A DNA stretch of 64,000 bases from Terriglobus sp. TAA 43 (GTDB lineage: Bacteria > Acidobacteriota > Terriglobia > Terriglobales > Acidobacteriaceae). The stretch spans positions 3,162,001 to 3,226,000 of the forward strand of contig NZ_JUGR01000001.1 of NCBI RefSeq assembly GCF_000800015.1, read 5' to 3'. The position numbers were made by a program, and so were the translations under genes. Each line of letters begins with the position of its first letter. The stretch's first letter is position 1. Under the pieces are notes generated by a model. It saw only the letters and a program-made list of their open reading frames with translations, was not told the DNA's origin and ran no database searches. Shown here piece by piece: positions 37,191-47,350 of this stretch.

Positions 37191-40100
37191 TTAACGGGGT
37201 CGGAAAGTTGCCAGTCTAGTTCGTGCCTCGGCTTTGCGCCGATCGCCATCAGACGCGAGCTTTATCCAACGCTCTAATTGGTCTGTATATGCACCGGGCG
37301 GCAACAGACTTGCATGGAACCATACCGACGTCGGATGAAACGCAACGCGTGCATAACTCTCTGCTGCTTCCTTTCGGAAAGAGGCGGCACGCACCGGATC
37401 CTTCTCCCATGTGGCACATGCTTCCGCTGCTTGGCCGCGATAAACTCGAGACTCCAGCACATCGCCCATTCTGTCCTCATTGCGAAAATCATCGAGCGCT
37501 ATCGCGCAGTGGTGTTTTAGTAGAGCGAGAGTGCCATCTATCTGCAGCCGTGCCATGACGAATAAAGGGCCAGGTTGGTCGAGCGGGAGATCGCGACGCA
37601 TTCTGCGCAGCAGCCTTTCGGCTGCAGTCACGTCCGCACCTGCTGAGCGAGTGCCGTATTGAGCCAAAGCGATGCTCGCGATCCGGAGCGGTTCCGGCGA
37701 ATGATCCTGCCCCAGTGCTTTGGCCAAGTCTGATACACACCCGTGTCCCTCTGTATGCATGCAGACCAAGGCCGCGCGCTGCAATTGAAGCCGAGCTCTA
37801 TTGCCCCCGTCCCCCCCCAACATCTCGCTTTCACCTTTCGTGAGTACTTCCGCGGCTAAACCAAATCTGCCATGTTCAGCCTCGAGATGGCTCAACAGAA
37901 GCGTGCTCCAATAAGTTTGTTCCGCACCTCCGAGCTGACGTACCGCGGCAAAGTGCGTTCGTGCGCCTAGCTCGTTGCCTTCGATCGCGTCGATTTGCCC
38001 TAGGAGTTGATGCGACAGAAGGTTGCTCTCACTCTTCTGCATGGCCTTGGCCCAGATTCGTGCCTGATTTGCATCCCCAGCGATTAGCATGTCGAATCCG
38101 AGATGAAAGGCGATGGATGCGTCACCCGGACGGAGTGCCCATGCTCTCTTCATGCAATCGATTGCTTCGGCGGTCCGACCCAGCCTTAACAGGGGACCTT
38201 CGCGATAGAACCACGCGCGCCAATCGTTCGGATAAAAGGCCGTTAGATCTCGGAACTGCTCTTCTGCCGCGAGGTGATCAAGGGTATCCAGCGCATACAT
38301 GCCACGCACCCGATCCATTTCTCGCCGCGTCAAACGTTCCCGATCTGTCGTGCTAATAGCTTGGCTATAAGCAGCAAGGCCTTCGGTAAGTTGGCCGGCT
38401 GCAATTCGTTGATCACCTAGTCGCGCAAAGGCCAGCGCGAAATGCGGGTCGATCTTTGTCGCTCGCTCCAGCGCGTGGATTCCATCCTCTCGTTGTCGAG
38501 CATCCAAAGCCCGGTCTGCGCGCGTGTACTCCTCCAACGCAGCCCAATCAGAAGTGGTGGCATCCTCCGGCGGCACATCGAGACGCGCAATATCTTCGGA
38601 CGACTCTCCTGATTTCGCTCGAATCCAATCGCCAGCCGAGCGAACCGCTTCGAGCACCCCGGGACTGATTTTCTCCCCAACTACGGAGGGTGACCATGGA
38701 AAACTGCGGCTCCAAGCACTCCGGGCTCGATGCGGAGACTGGTCCGGCTGTTCAATCCGTATCTCGAGCATCTCTCCATGACTGTCGCTGCGAAGCGAAG
38801 GAAAGATGATCCGGACCGCGCCTGCACGCATCGCAATCTCGCGTGCCGTAGGAGTGTCGATCTGCTCGTCGTCCCTCTTATTCATGGTGCGCAATACACC
38901 CAACAGTCGGTCTCTGTCGAGCAACCGAATTTGGGTCGATTGCGTGAGTGCTGCATGAAGTAGTTCGTCGAAAGCACCACCCCGCTGGGAAACTCGATCG
39001 TCTTGAGTTGGTGCCACGTACACAAGTGCCCCCTGAGCGACTGAGGATGGTCTCTCTGTCTTTACAAGGCGTCCCAGCCAGATGAAAAGGGCCATCGATA
39101 TGAATGCAATAGCAATGAATCCCATTGCTATCGCGCGTCGACGACTCGGCGGCGTTTGCATCGCGAGCGTCATGTCTTGACTAGACCCTGCTGCCACACC
39201 TGCATGTGGAACGATCGAAGCAGCTTCCAGCGACTTCACAAGCTGCCTAGGCAACATCGTCCGCTCCGCCGGATTGGGTCGAAGCGCTTCTGTGAATACC
39301 TCCACCCAATGAGCCGGTGCATCCTCAGGAAGGAGCGTGGCCAACGGAACGTGGCCTCGAAGCCTGTCGCCGATTCCACTGAGAGGATTCGCGCTTCCGA
39401 AAACTCGTTTCCCAGAAACCATCTCTAGCATGATGATCGCCAGCGCGTATGTATCTGTGGCGGGACAAGCAGCCAACCCTTCAATCTGTTCCGGTGCCAT
39501 ATACGGCAACGTTCCGATGGGAAGAAGTGACCGGGAGAGTTCGGGAAGCAAACGCGAGTTGCTGGAGTCTAACGCTGGCCGCTGCGTCCTCGCCAAACCG
39601 AAATCCATGACCACGGCCCGCCTGCCGCCGTCACATTTCCGCATGATCATGATGTTCGCGGGTTTGAGATCGCGGTGCACAATACCAAGCTGATGTGCCC
39701 ACTCGATTCCGGCGGCTACCTCTCCAGCGATCACGAGCGCTTCTTCAACGGGTATTGGCTTTCCATTGCCGAGGCGTTCACGCAATGTAATCCCGTCCAG
39801 CAGCTCCATCGTGAAGAAGATGATGTCCAGCCCCCGGCTGCGCGCACGCCCGACATCATACGTTCGACAGACATTTGGGTGCGTGATACGCCGCGCCAGG
39901 GTGACTTCGCGACGGAAACGATCCAGCGCTTCCGCAGACAGGTCGAACTGGTCACGAATGAGTTTGAGCGCAATTGCAATGCCGAGCTCGAGATCGAAAG
40001 CTTCATACACCTGGCCCATGCCGCCTTCGGCGATGAAGCGGCGTATCTCGAAGCGATCTGCAAACACCGCCCCAGGAGGAACTCTATCGTGAAACTCTGC

Positions 40101-40304
40101 GACAGCCTCGACGAACGGAGCAAATGCTGGCTCCTTTAAAAAGGAACTCGCCTCCTCATCGGCGCGCAGCATTGCCTCCACCTCTTCGAGTAGCGAAATA
40201 TCTGCATGGGTAATCGACGCCAGATAATCTCTACGCAGTTCGGGAGAAAGCCCGACCGCTTCGTCGAAGATCCGATTTACGATTTCCCAACGACTGCTCT
40301 GCAT
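37191..40304 (-). CDS. Ser/Thr protein kinase with transmembrane helix and C-terminal TPR-like region
   Basis: A 1037-residue Hanks-type kinase. The glycine loop IAEGGMGQVY (91-100), the ATP lysine in IALKLIR (K114), the catalytic loop HRDLKPANIM (210-219, D212) and DFG (234-236) are all intact. A transmembrane helix follows at about 390-410 (AMGFIAIAFISMALFIWLG). The outer part has an alpha/beta domain (420-590) and then helical repeats of TPR type (about 600-900; ALERATKIDPHFALAFARLG). Such kinases sense outside signals and phosphorylate cytoplasmic targets. The sigma factor gene 35 bp upstream is the obvious candidate target; phosphorylation-controlled ECF sigma factors next to kinases are known in other bacteria. 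The pairing here is inferred. Confidence 0.9.
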   Translation of the reverse strand: MQSSRWEIVNRIFDEAVGLSPELRRDYLASITHADISLLEEVEAMLRADEEASSFLKEPAFAPFVEAVAEFHDRVPPGAVFADRFEIRRFIAEGGMGQVYEAFDLELGIAIALKLIRDQFDLSAEALDRFRREVTLARRITHPNVCRTYDVGRARSRGLDIIFFTMELLDGITLRERLGNGKPIPVEEALVIAGEVAAGIEWAHQLGIVHRDLKPANIMIMRKCDGGRRAVVMDFGLARTQRPALDSSNSRLLPELSRSLLPIGTLPYMAPEQIEGLAACPATDTYALAIIMLEMVSGKRVFGSANPLSGIGDRLRGHVPLATLLPEDAPAHWVEVFTEALRPNPAERTMLPRQLVKSLEAASIVPHAGVAAGSSQDMTLAMQTPPSRRRAIAMGFIAIAFISMALFIWLGRLVKTERPSSVAQGALVYVAPTQDDRVSQRGGAFDELLHAALTQSTQIRLLDRDRLLGVLRTMNKRDDEQIDTPTAREIAMRAGAVRIIFPSLRSDSHGEMLEIRIEQPDQSPHRARSAWSRSFPWSPSVVGEKISPGVLEAVRSAGDWIRAKSGESSEDIARLDVPPEDATTSDWAALEEYTRADRALDARQREDGIHALERATKIDPHFALAFARLGDQRIAAGQLTEGLAAYSQAISTTDRERLTRREMDRVRGMYALDTLDHLAAEEQFRDLTAFYPNDWRAWFYREGPLLRLGRTAEAIDCMKRAWALRPGDASIAFHLGFDMLIAGDANQARIWAKAMQKSESNLLSHQLLGQIDAIEGNELGARTHFAAVRQLGGAEQTYWSTLLLSHLEAEHGRFGLAAEVLTKGESEMLGGDGGNRARLQLQRAALVCMHTEGHGCVSDLAKALGQDHSPEPLRIASIALAQYGTRSAGADVTAAERLLRRMRRDLPLDQPGPLFVMARLQIDGTLALLKHHCAIALDDFRNEDRMGDVLESRVYRGQAAEACATWEKDPVRAASFRKEAAESYARVAFHPTSVWFHASLLPPGAYTDQLERWIKLASDGDRRKAEARTRLATFRPR

Positions 40305-40339
40305 CGCCAGTTAACGCTCCGGAGTTGCAATTGCTATTC

Positions 40340-40906
40340 CTATGAATGGGCCAACGCGTTATAAAGCCACGCGCGTGCCGCTCTCCAATCACGCTTCACT
40401 GTGCGGGAAGAAATCTGGAGTACGCACCCTATTTCTTCCTCAGAAAGGCCACCGAAAAAGCGCATCTCGACGATCTTCGCCTTTCGCTCGTCCAATTTCA
40501 CAAGGTCGAGCAAGGCATCGTCGAGCGCGATCAAATCAACCGGGCGTTGCTTCGCAGCCAACATGTCGTCGTCAGCCAAGATCAGTGTGAGACCTCGGTC
40601 GCGTTTGTCTGCACGGTCGCGCCGTGCCTTATCGAGCAAAATTTGCCGCATTAACCGTGAAGACACCGCGAAGAAATGAGCTCGGTCGCTGTAGTGGATC
40701 CGTTCCATCCCCACGAGCTTGAGGTACGCCTCATGTACCAGGGCGGTCGGCTGCAAAGAATTATCGGCCCGTTCCCGCCGCATGTGGGCTGCTGCGATTC
40801 GGCGTAGTTCCACATAAACGAGCGGCATGAGCCGCTCGTGAGCACGGTCATCCCCCTTCGACAGACAACGAAGCACTTGAGTGATTTCCGACTGCCCGCT
40901 GTCCAT
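40340..40906 (-). CDS. ECF-type RNA polymerase sigma factor (TIGR02999-like)
   Basis: The 188-residue protein has sigma region 2 (ALVHEAYLKLVGM and the following helix FFAVSSRLMRQILLDKARRD) and region 4 (FFGGLSEEEIGCVLQISSRT with VKRDWRAARAWL). The opening QVLRCLSKGDDRAHERL is typical of the TIGR02999 sigma group common in Acidobacteriota and Planctomycetota. No anti-sigma gene is adjacent; instead a transmembrane Ser/Thr kinase follows directly. I therefore infer control by phosphorylation. The targets probably include the downstream genes, but no promoter motif could be confirmed. Confidence 0.88.
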   Translation of the reverse strand: MDSGQSEITQVLRCLSKGDDRAHERLMPLVYVELRRIAAAHMRRERADNSLQPTALVHEAYLKLVGMERIHYSDRAHFFAVSSRLMRQILLDKARRDRADKRDRGLTLILADDDMLAAKQRPVDLIALDDALLDLVKLDERKAKIVEMRFFGGLSEEEIGCVLQISSRTVKRDWRAARAWLYNALAHS

Positions 40907-41185
40907 GCAGCATGCCCTTGAGCGTTGTATTTTTCCGGGAAATCATAACACCGAGTCGTCGATCTTGGGTCCGCAATAGCCGACAGGTTTGTTCCTCAGG
41001 CGCAGGGGCTCCATGTCCTTTATCGCTTCGTGCCTGCGCCTTCATGAACAAACAGTTATCTCGCAGTGGCACTCAGATCGGAACGCTCCGTGCCAAGGGT
41101 AGAGAAATTCGGTCCAAGCTTCTCGCTCATTGGTACAGACAGATTTGGTAGTCGATCGCGAGAACGTTATGTATCAGGAGGAAGA

Positions 41186-42724
41186 ATGAAACAGAGATTG
41201 TTCCCAGTCGCAACGTTCATCTTGGCTACATCGTTGTGCGCCCGAGCCCAGAAAGCCTATTGGACTGTGAGCGGGCCACCTGCAGCGAGTGCCTCTCTCG
41301 TTGGCTCACCAGGCATCGAGATACCGTATTACAACTTCTTTCGGTTCGACCCGAACGTGAAAACATCCACGTCTCCCATCGCAGCAGCAACCCCGCCGAG
41401 CCAGCTCGCATTCACGCCTTCGTCCCAGCCGACGGTAGGCGCCTCTAACTCGGCCCCAACGACCGAAGAATCTGGAAAAGATGGTAATAAACCCCTGACA
41501 GAGGCCAAGATACCCGCTGCGCAGCCAAACTGTCCGTCCGACCCCGGCGCTGCAATTAGATCCGAGGATGCCTTTGCCTGCTGGCGACTCTATAGAGGTC
41601 ATATCGAAACGCATCGCGTGGCTGTCAACCGGACACGTGATCTGGTGAATGAGATCATTCGTATGGTTGCAGATGAACAGTCATGCTATGGGAACAAGCT
41701 CGCCTTGTTTTCTCATGCCATTCTCACCGAAAGGGAGGCGACCGTGCTCGTAGCCTTCGCGTCGGGTAACAACACGGTCTACGCATCAGACGTCATCCTC
41801 CCGCCAACTTCTTGTCACCGAGAAGGAGCAGAAGCATGGCCCTTTCAAGCAGCACAGAATGAGATGGCACAGCTCAATTCGGATAAGGACGACCTAGGCC
41901 GGCTTAGGAGCTCGCAGGGCTTCCTCACCTGGCTGAAGAATCCCGACAACAAAGCGGTCGATACCACACTCTCCGCGCAGTTGGACGCCTTGATCTCTGA
42001 GGCGACAGGCTATGCCACCGGGAACGTCGGAAACGGTGCTGGAGCTGTCGTGACACAGACTTATTCCGACCTCTTGAAAGTCGATCAGTCCAATCGACGC
42101 TGGCGTGATCGACTATCGATGATTACCGGGTCTGCGTCTCTCCTGTACAGGATCCCTATCGATGGCTGCCGTGAGTGGTATGGCAAGGGACGCAAGGATA
42201 CGATCACTCTCACTTCTATCGACCTTTCCTCAGCGACAGGTGCAAGTTCTGATCTTCAGCTAGCGACCAATACCTGCAACCCATTGTCCATTGCAAGCAC
42301 GGGCATCGGTATATCTTTCCTCGCCAATCCAACGTACTCTTTTGTCCCCACGGACAACGCCAACAATCAAGTCGTTGGGATGAGCAGCAAGAATGATCGC
42401 CTACCTCTTTACGCCTTGATGTACAACGTCAGCATTTCAGGCTCTCGGTGGGATAAACCCGTGGAGTTCTTTGCCACCGCCGGAGTTGGTTTGACCTCCA
42501 CTTCGAGTACGACTACTGGCGATTTTCTCGGAGGTCTTTCGGTTTCTCTCGCCCGACGGACCCTGTTTCTCACCCCGGCTCTTGATTTCGGCCAACGTAC
42601 CACCCTCGCACCTGGCTTCACGCTCAACACGACGCCTCAGGGATCGCTCACGGCAGTTCCTACGGTGACGACGTGGAAGCCAGGCTTCATGCTCGCCATT
42701 AGTTTCGGAGTCGGCCCGTCATAG
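41186..42724 (+). CDS. Exported protein of unknown function, 512 residues
   Basis: ATG 41186 has AGGAGG 6 bases upstream and opens a clear signal peptide (MKQRLFPVATFILATSLCAR, cut after ARA). The middle part (about 110-330) is helical with conserved-looking cysteines. The last 120 residues contain alternating beta-strands (LSVSLARRTLFLTPALDFG, TTWKPGFMLAISFGVG) of the kind found in small outer-membrane barrels. I infer an envelope location. The gene is divergent from the ECF sigma factor, 279 bp away, so it may belong to that regulon. No family was recognised. Confidence 0.7.
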   Translation: MKQRLFPVATFILATSLCARAQKAYWTVSGPPAASASLVGSPGIEIPYYNFFRFDPNVKTSTSPIAAATPPSQLAFTPSSQPTVGASNSAPTTEESGKDGNKPLTEAKIPAAQPNCPSDPGAAIRSEDAFACWRLYRGHIETHRVAVNRTRDLVNEIIRMVADEQSCYGNKLALFSHAILTEREATVLVAFASGNNTVYASDVILPPTSCHREGAEAWPFQAAQNEMAQLNSDKDDLGRLRSSQGFLTWLKNPDNKAVDTTLSAQLDALISEATGYATGNVGNGAGAVVTQTYSDLLKVDQSNRRWRDRLSMITGSASLLYRIPIDGCREWYGKGRKDTITLTSIDLSSATGASSDLQLATNTCNPLSIASTGIGISFLANPTYSFVPTDNANNQVVGMSSKNDRLPLYALMYNVSISGSRWDKPVEFFATAGVGLTSTSSTTTGDFLGGLSVSLARRTLFLTPALDFGQRTTLAPGFTLNTTPQGSLTAVPTVTTWKPGFMLAISFGVGPS

Positions 42725-43100
42725 GTGCTGCCACGGGCTATCTGCGTGCAAAGGTAATACCGTCGTCATCGGTGGTAGCAGAAACTAATGCTTCTGCTGC
42801 CACTTCCGCGGAGCGGATTATTCAGTTCTTGTGGATGTCGTGATTTAAGCAAAGCCGAAGAACTTCCCGAAGTGTGATGAGACCATTCAATCTTCCACTC
42901 GTTCTGAAGCTTGCGTCTTTATCTATCCAACTAAACGATTATCAATCGATAATTCGGAGCCTTAATAAATTCCCAATACGGGACTAGTTAGAGCCTGTGG
43001 AAAAGTAGAGCTTGAGGTTTTTGGGTGAGCATGTTTTGCTTGTGTCGTTTCCGAAAAGCAATTGAGGAGCTTCCCGACAATCCTAATTGGTTGCCGGTTC
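42725..43100. other. 376-bp gap with a short AT-rich dyad
   Basis: No gene was found. A palindrome ATTATC-AATC-GATAAT lies at 42938-42953 and could be an operator for the following genes. Otherwise I see nothing in it. Confidence 0.4.
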
Positions 43101-43874
43101 ATGCCTATGAAATTAGTCAGTGCGTTTGTCTCTGTCCTCTTATTTTCCTGCCCATCCTATATTCAACATATTTCTGCGCAACAGCTTCGCCCAAACGTTA
43201 GAGACCCGCGAGCGCTAGAGCTACTGGCGGCAGGAGTGGATGCTATGGGCGGGCGTTCTTCGTGGCGAAACATTCAGAAAACTTCGATCAATGCAGCTAT
43301 CTCCACCAACGGGAAAACCGACTCCTTCTATTGGGAGGACGATTGGTCGAATGGTTTAAAGATGCGGCGGGATCCACTGGATGGAAACGGTATCAAGTCG
43401 TCTTCTATCGCGAGCGCGAACGCAGCTTCTGATGAAAAAAACTCCACCTCGAGATTTCATCCTAAGTTCGATGTGTTCAATGCATTGATTGCGCAGGCGC
43501 CGGCCGCCGCAATGGAATCGGTTCTCGACAATGAGCAGTACGCTGTATCACTCTCTTCGTCCGATAGCGAAAATAAAGAGAACTGCATACAGGTTTCACT
43601 TGCGACCAAGCGACTTGAAGACGGGGGCGTATACACCGAGCTATGTCTTTCTGCTGAATCCCATCTTCCATCCAAAGCGAGGATGGCCTTGGCAACCCGC
43701 GGAAATGATGGACGGCTTGCACTGGAAAAAATCACCTATAACTCCTTTGAAAACCGCCAGGGATTACTCTTCCCGGCGACAGTTTCGATGGACCTTCCAG
43801 GAGTGAAACGAGATTTCACCTTCACATCTGCGAAGCAAATCCCTGCGGTTTCGGAAACGGCGGTCACACGATGA
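43101..43874 (+). CDS. Exported protein of unknown function upstream of split Rhs genes
   Basis: About 257 residues from ATG 43101 (43107 is equally possible); the TTG at 43062 is a less likely start. A signal peptide is clear (KLVSAFVSVLLFSCPSY). The mature N-terminus reads ALELLAAGVDAMGGRSSW, a helix seen at the start of LolA-like or outer-membrane sorting proteins in Acidobacteriota, and is followed by beta strands with two cysteines. The stop overlaps the next start (ATGA), so it is translationally coupled to the Rhs gene. It could help deliver or anchor the Rhs protein; this is inferred from context. Confidence 0.65.
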   Translation: MPMKLVSAFVSVLLFSCPSYIQHISAQQLRPNVRDPRALELLAAGVDAMGGRSSWRNIQKTSINAAISTNGKTDSFYWEDDWSNGLKMRRDPLDGNGIKSSSIASANAASDEKNSTSRFHPKFDVFNALIAQAPAAAMESVLDNEQYAVSLSSSDSENKENCIQVSLATKRLEDGGVYTELCLSAESHLPSKARMALATRGNDGRLALEKITYNSFENRQGLLFPATVSMDLPGVKRDFTFTSAKQIPAVSETAVTR

Positions 43875-46800
43875 AACGAATTTGTGTTGCTGTTTTTATG
43901 TTGCTCTTTTACTCATGCCCGGTTCTCAGCAATGCACAAATGGCTGCAACTACAGATACGGGGCCTCTACCGTTTCACGCGTATTCGGGAGGGAAGTTCG
44001 ACCATGTTCAGATGCAGAATGGTAGCCTTTTCTTCAGTATCCCTATACTCTCATTCCCGCAGTTAGGAAAAGCCGAGCTTACGTTCTCGCTAACGGGACA
44101 TTCATCTTCCGCTTCGCCATCTGAAGTGTGTGACGCTTGGGGATGCGTACATGCGTATGGAGGCGAAGATTCTGTTCTGGTCGACGATTCCCAGTGGGGA
44201 GAGTACTACACGGGAAATTTGAGGATTCAACATGATCAAGCTGTCTCACTGGGGAGTAAGCTGGTCGAATCTCAAGTTGGCAATAGTGTCTACGACATAC
44301 GCAAACATTGGTCCTTGCGGGAGGGGTCAGGGTTAACCCATCAACTGGGCTATGATTCGACGGATTACTCGCTGCTACATGCCACTGATGGTTCTGGCTG
44401 GACGGTCAAGCTCCCCATCGCTAATTCTCCGTCCGCCGTATTCGCTGCCCCTTCTGGTGCTGACATCTATGCCTACGACGGGGATGGCAGGAAATACACA
44501 CTGAATATTGGCGTCTCAACGGTGCAGGATTCCAATGGAAACGCAATTTCGGCTGTTCCTGACCTTTCGCATGGTTCCCTCTATGCAAACGGGTTTTTGT
44601 CGCTGACTGATTCAATTAACCGCCCAATTCCTCTAATCAATAACGCCTCGCGCGGTGGCTCAACAAGCATCGCAACCTGTCCCGATCTTGGAATATCGGA
44701 TCAACCTTTAACGGCGAGTTACCTGTGGAACGTGCCAGGACCGAACGGAGGCACTCAAACTTATCAGCTCTGTTACGCAACTCTTAATCTCGCGACAAAC
44801 TATTGGGGGTATGGTGGGACAACTACCGACACATTCTCCGTCTACGATGAGAATGGAACCTTCATAGGAACCGGCGTCGATAGATGGATTGAATCAACCG
44901 CCGCCACTACCGTATTGCAATCTGTGTTGTTACCGGACCACCATCTAAAGAGCGGTTACTCATCGTTTTGGGGCTTCATATATGATTCACCGGCCGCGGG
45001 CTCCGCGGACACTTATGGTGATATCGTCGAGATCCGAACTCCAGAAGGCGGCAGTCTTCACTATGACTACACTCTGACAACGGCTTGCGGTCCCTCGGTT
45101 CCCTCTCCGTCTGCAGCTCCGATGTATCCTCGGGTCCGCAGCGTTGCAAAGCGAGTCGCCTCGTCAGGGAGTGGTCCCTCTATTTCAACAACCTATTCGT
45201 ACAGCCCCACTCAAACAACCGAAACCACTGCTGGTAACGATACAGTCCACATGTTCACTCTGGACAATCCACCCAACTACTGCGGCGCCAACGAAACGGA
45301 GACGAAGTTTTTCCAAGGTAGCTCAACTGCAACGACTCCAGAGGTTCTCAAAGACGTCTCGACGACCTATCTGAGCGTACCCAGTCCACAGGACATTGTC
45401 CCTTTTGCATCGCCTGCTCCGTTCGTTAATGTTCGACCTTATCAAGTGATTACTCAGGTCACGGGGCAGGACACAAATACTACGCTGTATTCTTACGAAT
45501 CGTTATTTACCGATGTCGATCCGATTTGGAATGGAAGCAGCGGTTACACTCAGGCGTCGCAACAGCCTACGATCTACTTCACGAGACCCAAGACGATCAA
45601 CGATGGTCTAAAGACGGAGAGCATGCCTTTTTATTGGGTGGGTCACCCCACCTATAAGGCAGCTAACCTTCTGAATCTCCCCGCTTCCGACGAAATTCTT
45701 GATGGGACGTCCGCCAGGCAGGCCTACAAGTCCTTTGGATATGACGAGAGCAATGGAAGCCCATCTGGCGCTCTTGGAAATTTGACATCGACGTCGTATT
45801 GGGTTGGAGCAGGACGTCCGACGATTTCAAATGGCTCGGTTTATGACTCAACAGGTCAAGTTATCCAGAGCATTGATGCTATGGGCGTTGTGACCCATGT
45901 AGACAGCACCGGATGCTATGGACTATTTCCTGCGTCAATCACTGCGGCGTTCGACACTCCTCTTGCAAGAACAAGCACTGAGAGTCATGACTGCGTGACC
46001 GGGGCGATTCTCGGTAGAAATGATGTAAACGGTGTAGTCACTGCAATCGATCGCAGCGATCCCCTTGGCCGTGTCACGAAAATCCGGACTGCGGTTAATA
46101 GGGCGGACGAAAGCCATAGTGCATATTCCTATCCTCAGAGGGTGCAAGTGAGCGTTGCTCAGGATAAGAATGCTGTGGACGACGGAGTCTTGACGAGTTC
46201 GCAAATATACGATGGCTTCGGTCGTTTGAGTGTCCAGGTTTCGCCCGGGAATATTGCAACAAACACGAGCTATGACAACGAAGGCAATGTTGCTTCAATC
46301 TCTAATCCGAACGCTCCTGGTTCAGGACTCGCAGATCAGCACACAACCTTTCTCTATGACGCTCTTGGTCGTAGAACCGTGCAATGCAATCAGGATAATG
46401 GAACTGGTACGACTTGCAGTCCATCTTTGAGTTATAAGCGATGGACCTATTCGGGAAATCAGGTCACTGTCCGGGATGAGGACGGAAACCAGACGGTTCA
46501 GACATTCGATAGTCTCGGCAGGCTTGTTCAAGTCAACGAGGCCTCAGGGGGAAGCGCCGCAAGCTATACCTACAACGTACTTGGTAACCTGACGGATGTA
46601 GTACAAACAGATCCATCAACCTCCTCGGTTCGTACCCGCCACTTTACCTACGATGGGTTATCTCGGCTACTCACCTCATCCAATCCCGAGACGGGACCTG
46701 TTTGTTACGGTCAATGGTCGGGCAGCGACTGTGTAAACGGCTATGACGCGAACGGCAATCTCCTTGCGAAGACGGATGCTCGCGGAGTGGTGGTCAGTAA

Positions 46801-47350
46801 TTCGTATGACGCCTTGAATCGTATAACGAGCCATAAGGTCTATGGCGGCGGAACTGCGACATCGTCTTCCTGCTATATCTATGACTTTCTGCCAGGTGTA
46901 ACAAATGGGATCGGTCATCTCCTGGGGGAGTGGACTCAGTCCGCAGATTGCCCTTCTACACCGGCCGCAATTCCGTCAAGCGGGGTGCTCACGTCCAGGC
47001 AGATTACTTCCTACGACTCACTGGGACGGATCAAGGGCGAGATTCGTTGTGCTCTCGGTCATTGCAATACGTCGACGCCTCAAAGCTATGTTTACGACCT
47101 GGCTGGTAATCTCGGCTCGTACAACGACGGCCGTGGAGTGTCTTCCTTCCTCCAGTCGTTTGATACTTCGGGCAGACTTCAGGCCGTCCAGAGTTCAAAC
47201 GGAAATGTGCAGTCTTCGATCCTAAATATCCTGCAATACGATCCCGTAGGTTGGAGCAAAGCCGTCCTCGGCAACACGATGACACAAGAGCGCACATTTG
47301 ATAACCGGATGCGGCTGCTTACGAACACGGTGAAGGCGGGTGTCCAGTGA
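43871..47350 (+). CDS. Rhs/YD-repeat protein, N-terminal half
   Basis: The 1159-residue protein has a signal peptide (MKRICVAVFMLLFYSCPVLS). Residues 20-480 are the N-terminal beta region typical of Rhs wrapping domains (FHAYSGGKFDHVQMQNG). From about 600 onward many YD repeats are present, for example SYDNEGNVASISNP, LYDALGRRTVQCNQ and SYDALNRITSHKVYGG. The protein stops at 1159 (DNRMRLLTNTVKAG) without an Rhs core or the DPxG autoproteolysis motif. Both appear at the end of the next protein. It is therefore the first half of a split Rhs. The last bases overlap the GTG of the next gene. Confidence 0.88.
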   Translation: MKRICVAVFMLLFYSCPVLSNAQMAATTDTGPLPFHAYSGGKFDHVQMQNGSLFFSIPILSFPQLGKAELTFSLTGHSSSASPSEVCDAWGCVHAYGGEDSVLVDDSQWGEYYTGNLRIQHDQAVSLGSKLVESQVGNSVYDIRKHWSLREGSGLTHQLGYDSTDYSLLHATDGSGWTVKLPIANSPSAVFAAPSGADIYAYDGDGRKYTLNIGVSTVQDSNGNAISAVPDLSHGSLYANGFLSLTDSINRPIPLINNASRGGSTSIATCPDLGISDQPLTASYLWNVPGPNGGTQTYQLCYATLNLATNYWGYGGTTTDTFSVYDENGTFIGTGVDRWIESTAATTVLQSVLLPDHHLKSGYSSFWGFIYDSPAAGSADTYGDIVEIRTPEGGSLHYDYTLTTACGPSVPSPSAAPMYPRVRSVAKRVASSGSGPSISTTYSYSPTQTTETTAGNDTVHMFTLDNPPNYCGANETETKFFQGSSTATTPEVLKDVSTTYLSVPSPQDIVPFASPAPFVNVRPYQVITQVTGQDTNTTLYSYESLFTDVDPIWNGSSGYTQASQQPTIYFTRPKTINDGLKTESMPFYWVGHPTYKAANLLNLPASDEILDGTSARQAYKSFGYDESNGSPSGALGNLTSTSYWVGAGRPTISNGSVYDSTGQVIQSIDAMGVVTHVDSTGCYGLFPASITAAFDTPLARTSTESHDCVTGAILGRNDVNGVVTAIDRSDPLGRVTKIRTAVNRADESHSAYSYPQRVQVSVAQDKNAVDDGVLTSSQIYDGFGRLSVQVSPGNIATNTSYDNEGNVASISNPNAPGSGLADQHTTFLYDALGRRTVQCNQDNGTGTTCSPSLSYKRWTYSGNQVTVRDEDGNQTVQTFDSLGRLVQVNEASGGSAASYTYNVLGNLTDVVQTDPSTSSVRTRHFTYDGLSRLLTSSNPETGPVCYGQWSGSDCVNGYDANGNLLAKTDARGVVVSNSYDALNRITSHKVYGGGTATSSSCYIYDFLPGVTNGIGHLLGEWTQSADCPSTPAAIPSSGVLTSRQITSYDSLGRIKGEIRCALGHCNTSTPQSYVYDLAGNLGSYNDGRGVSSFLQSFDTSGRLQAVQSSNGNVQSSILNILQYDPVGWSKAVLGNTMTQERTFDNRMRLLTNTVKAGVQ

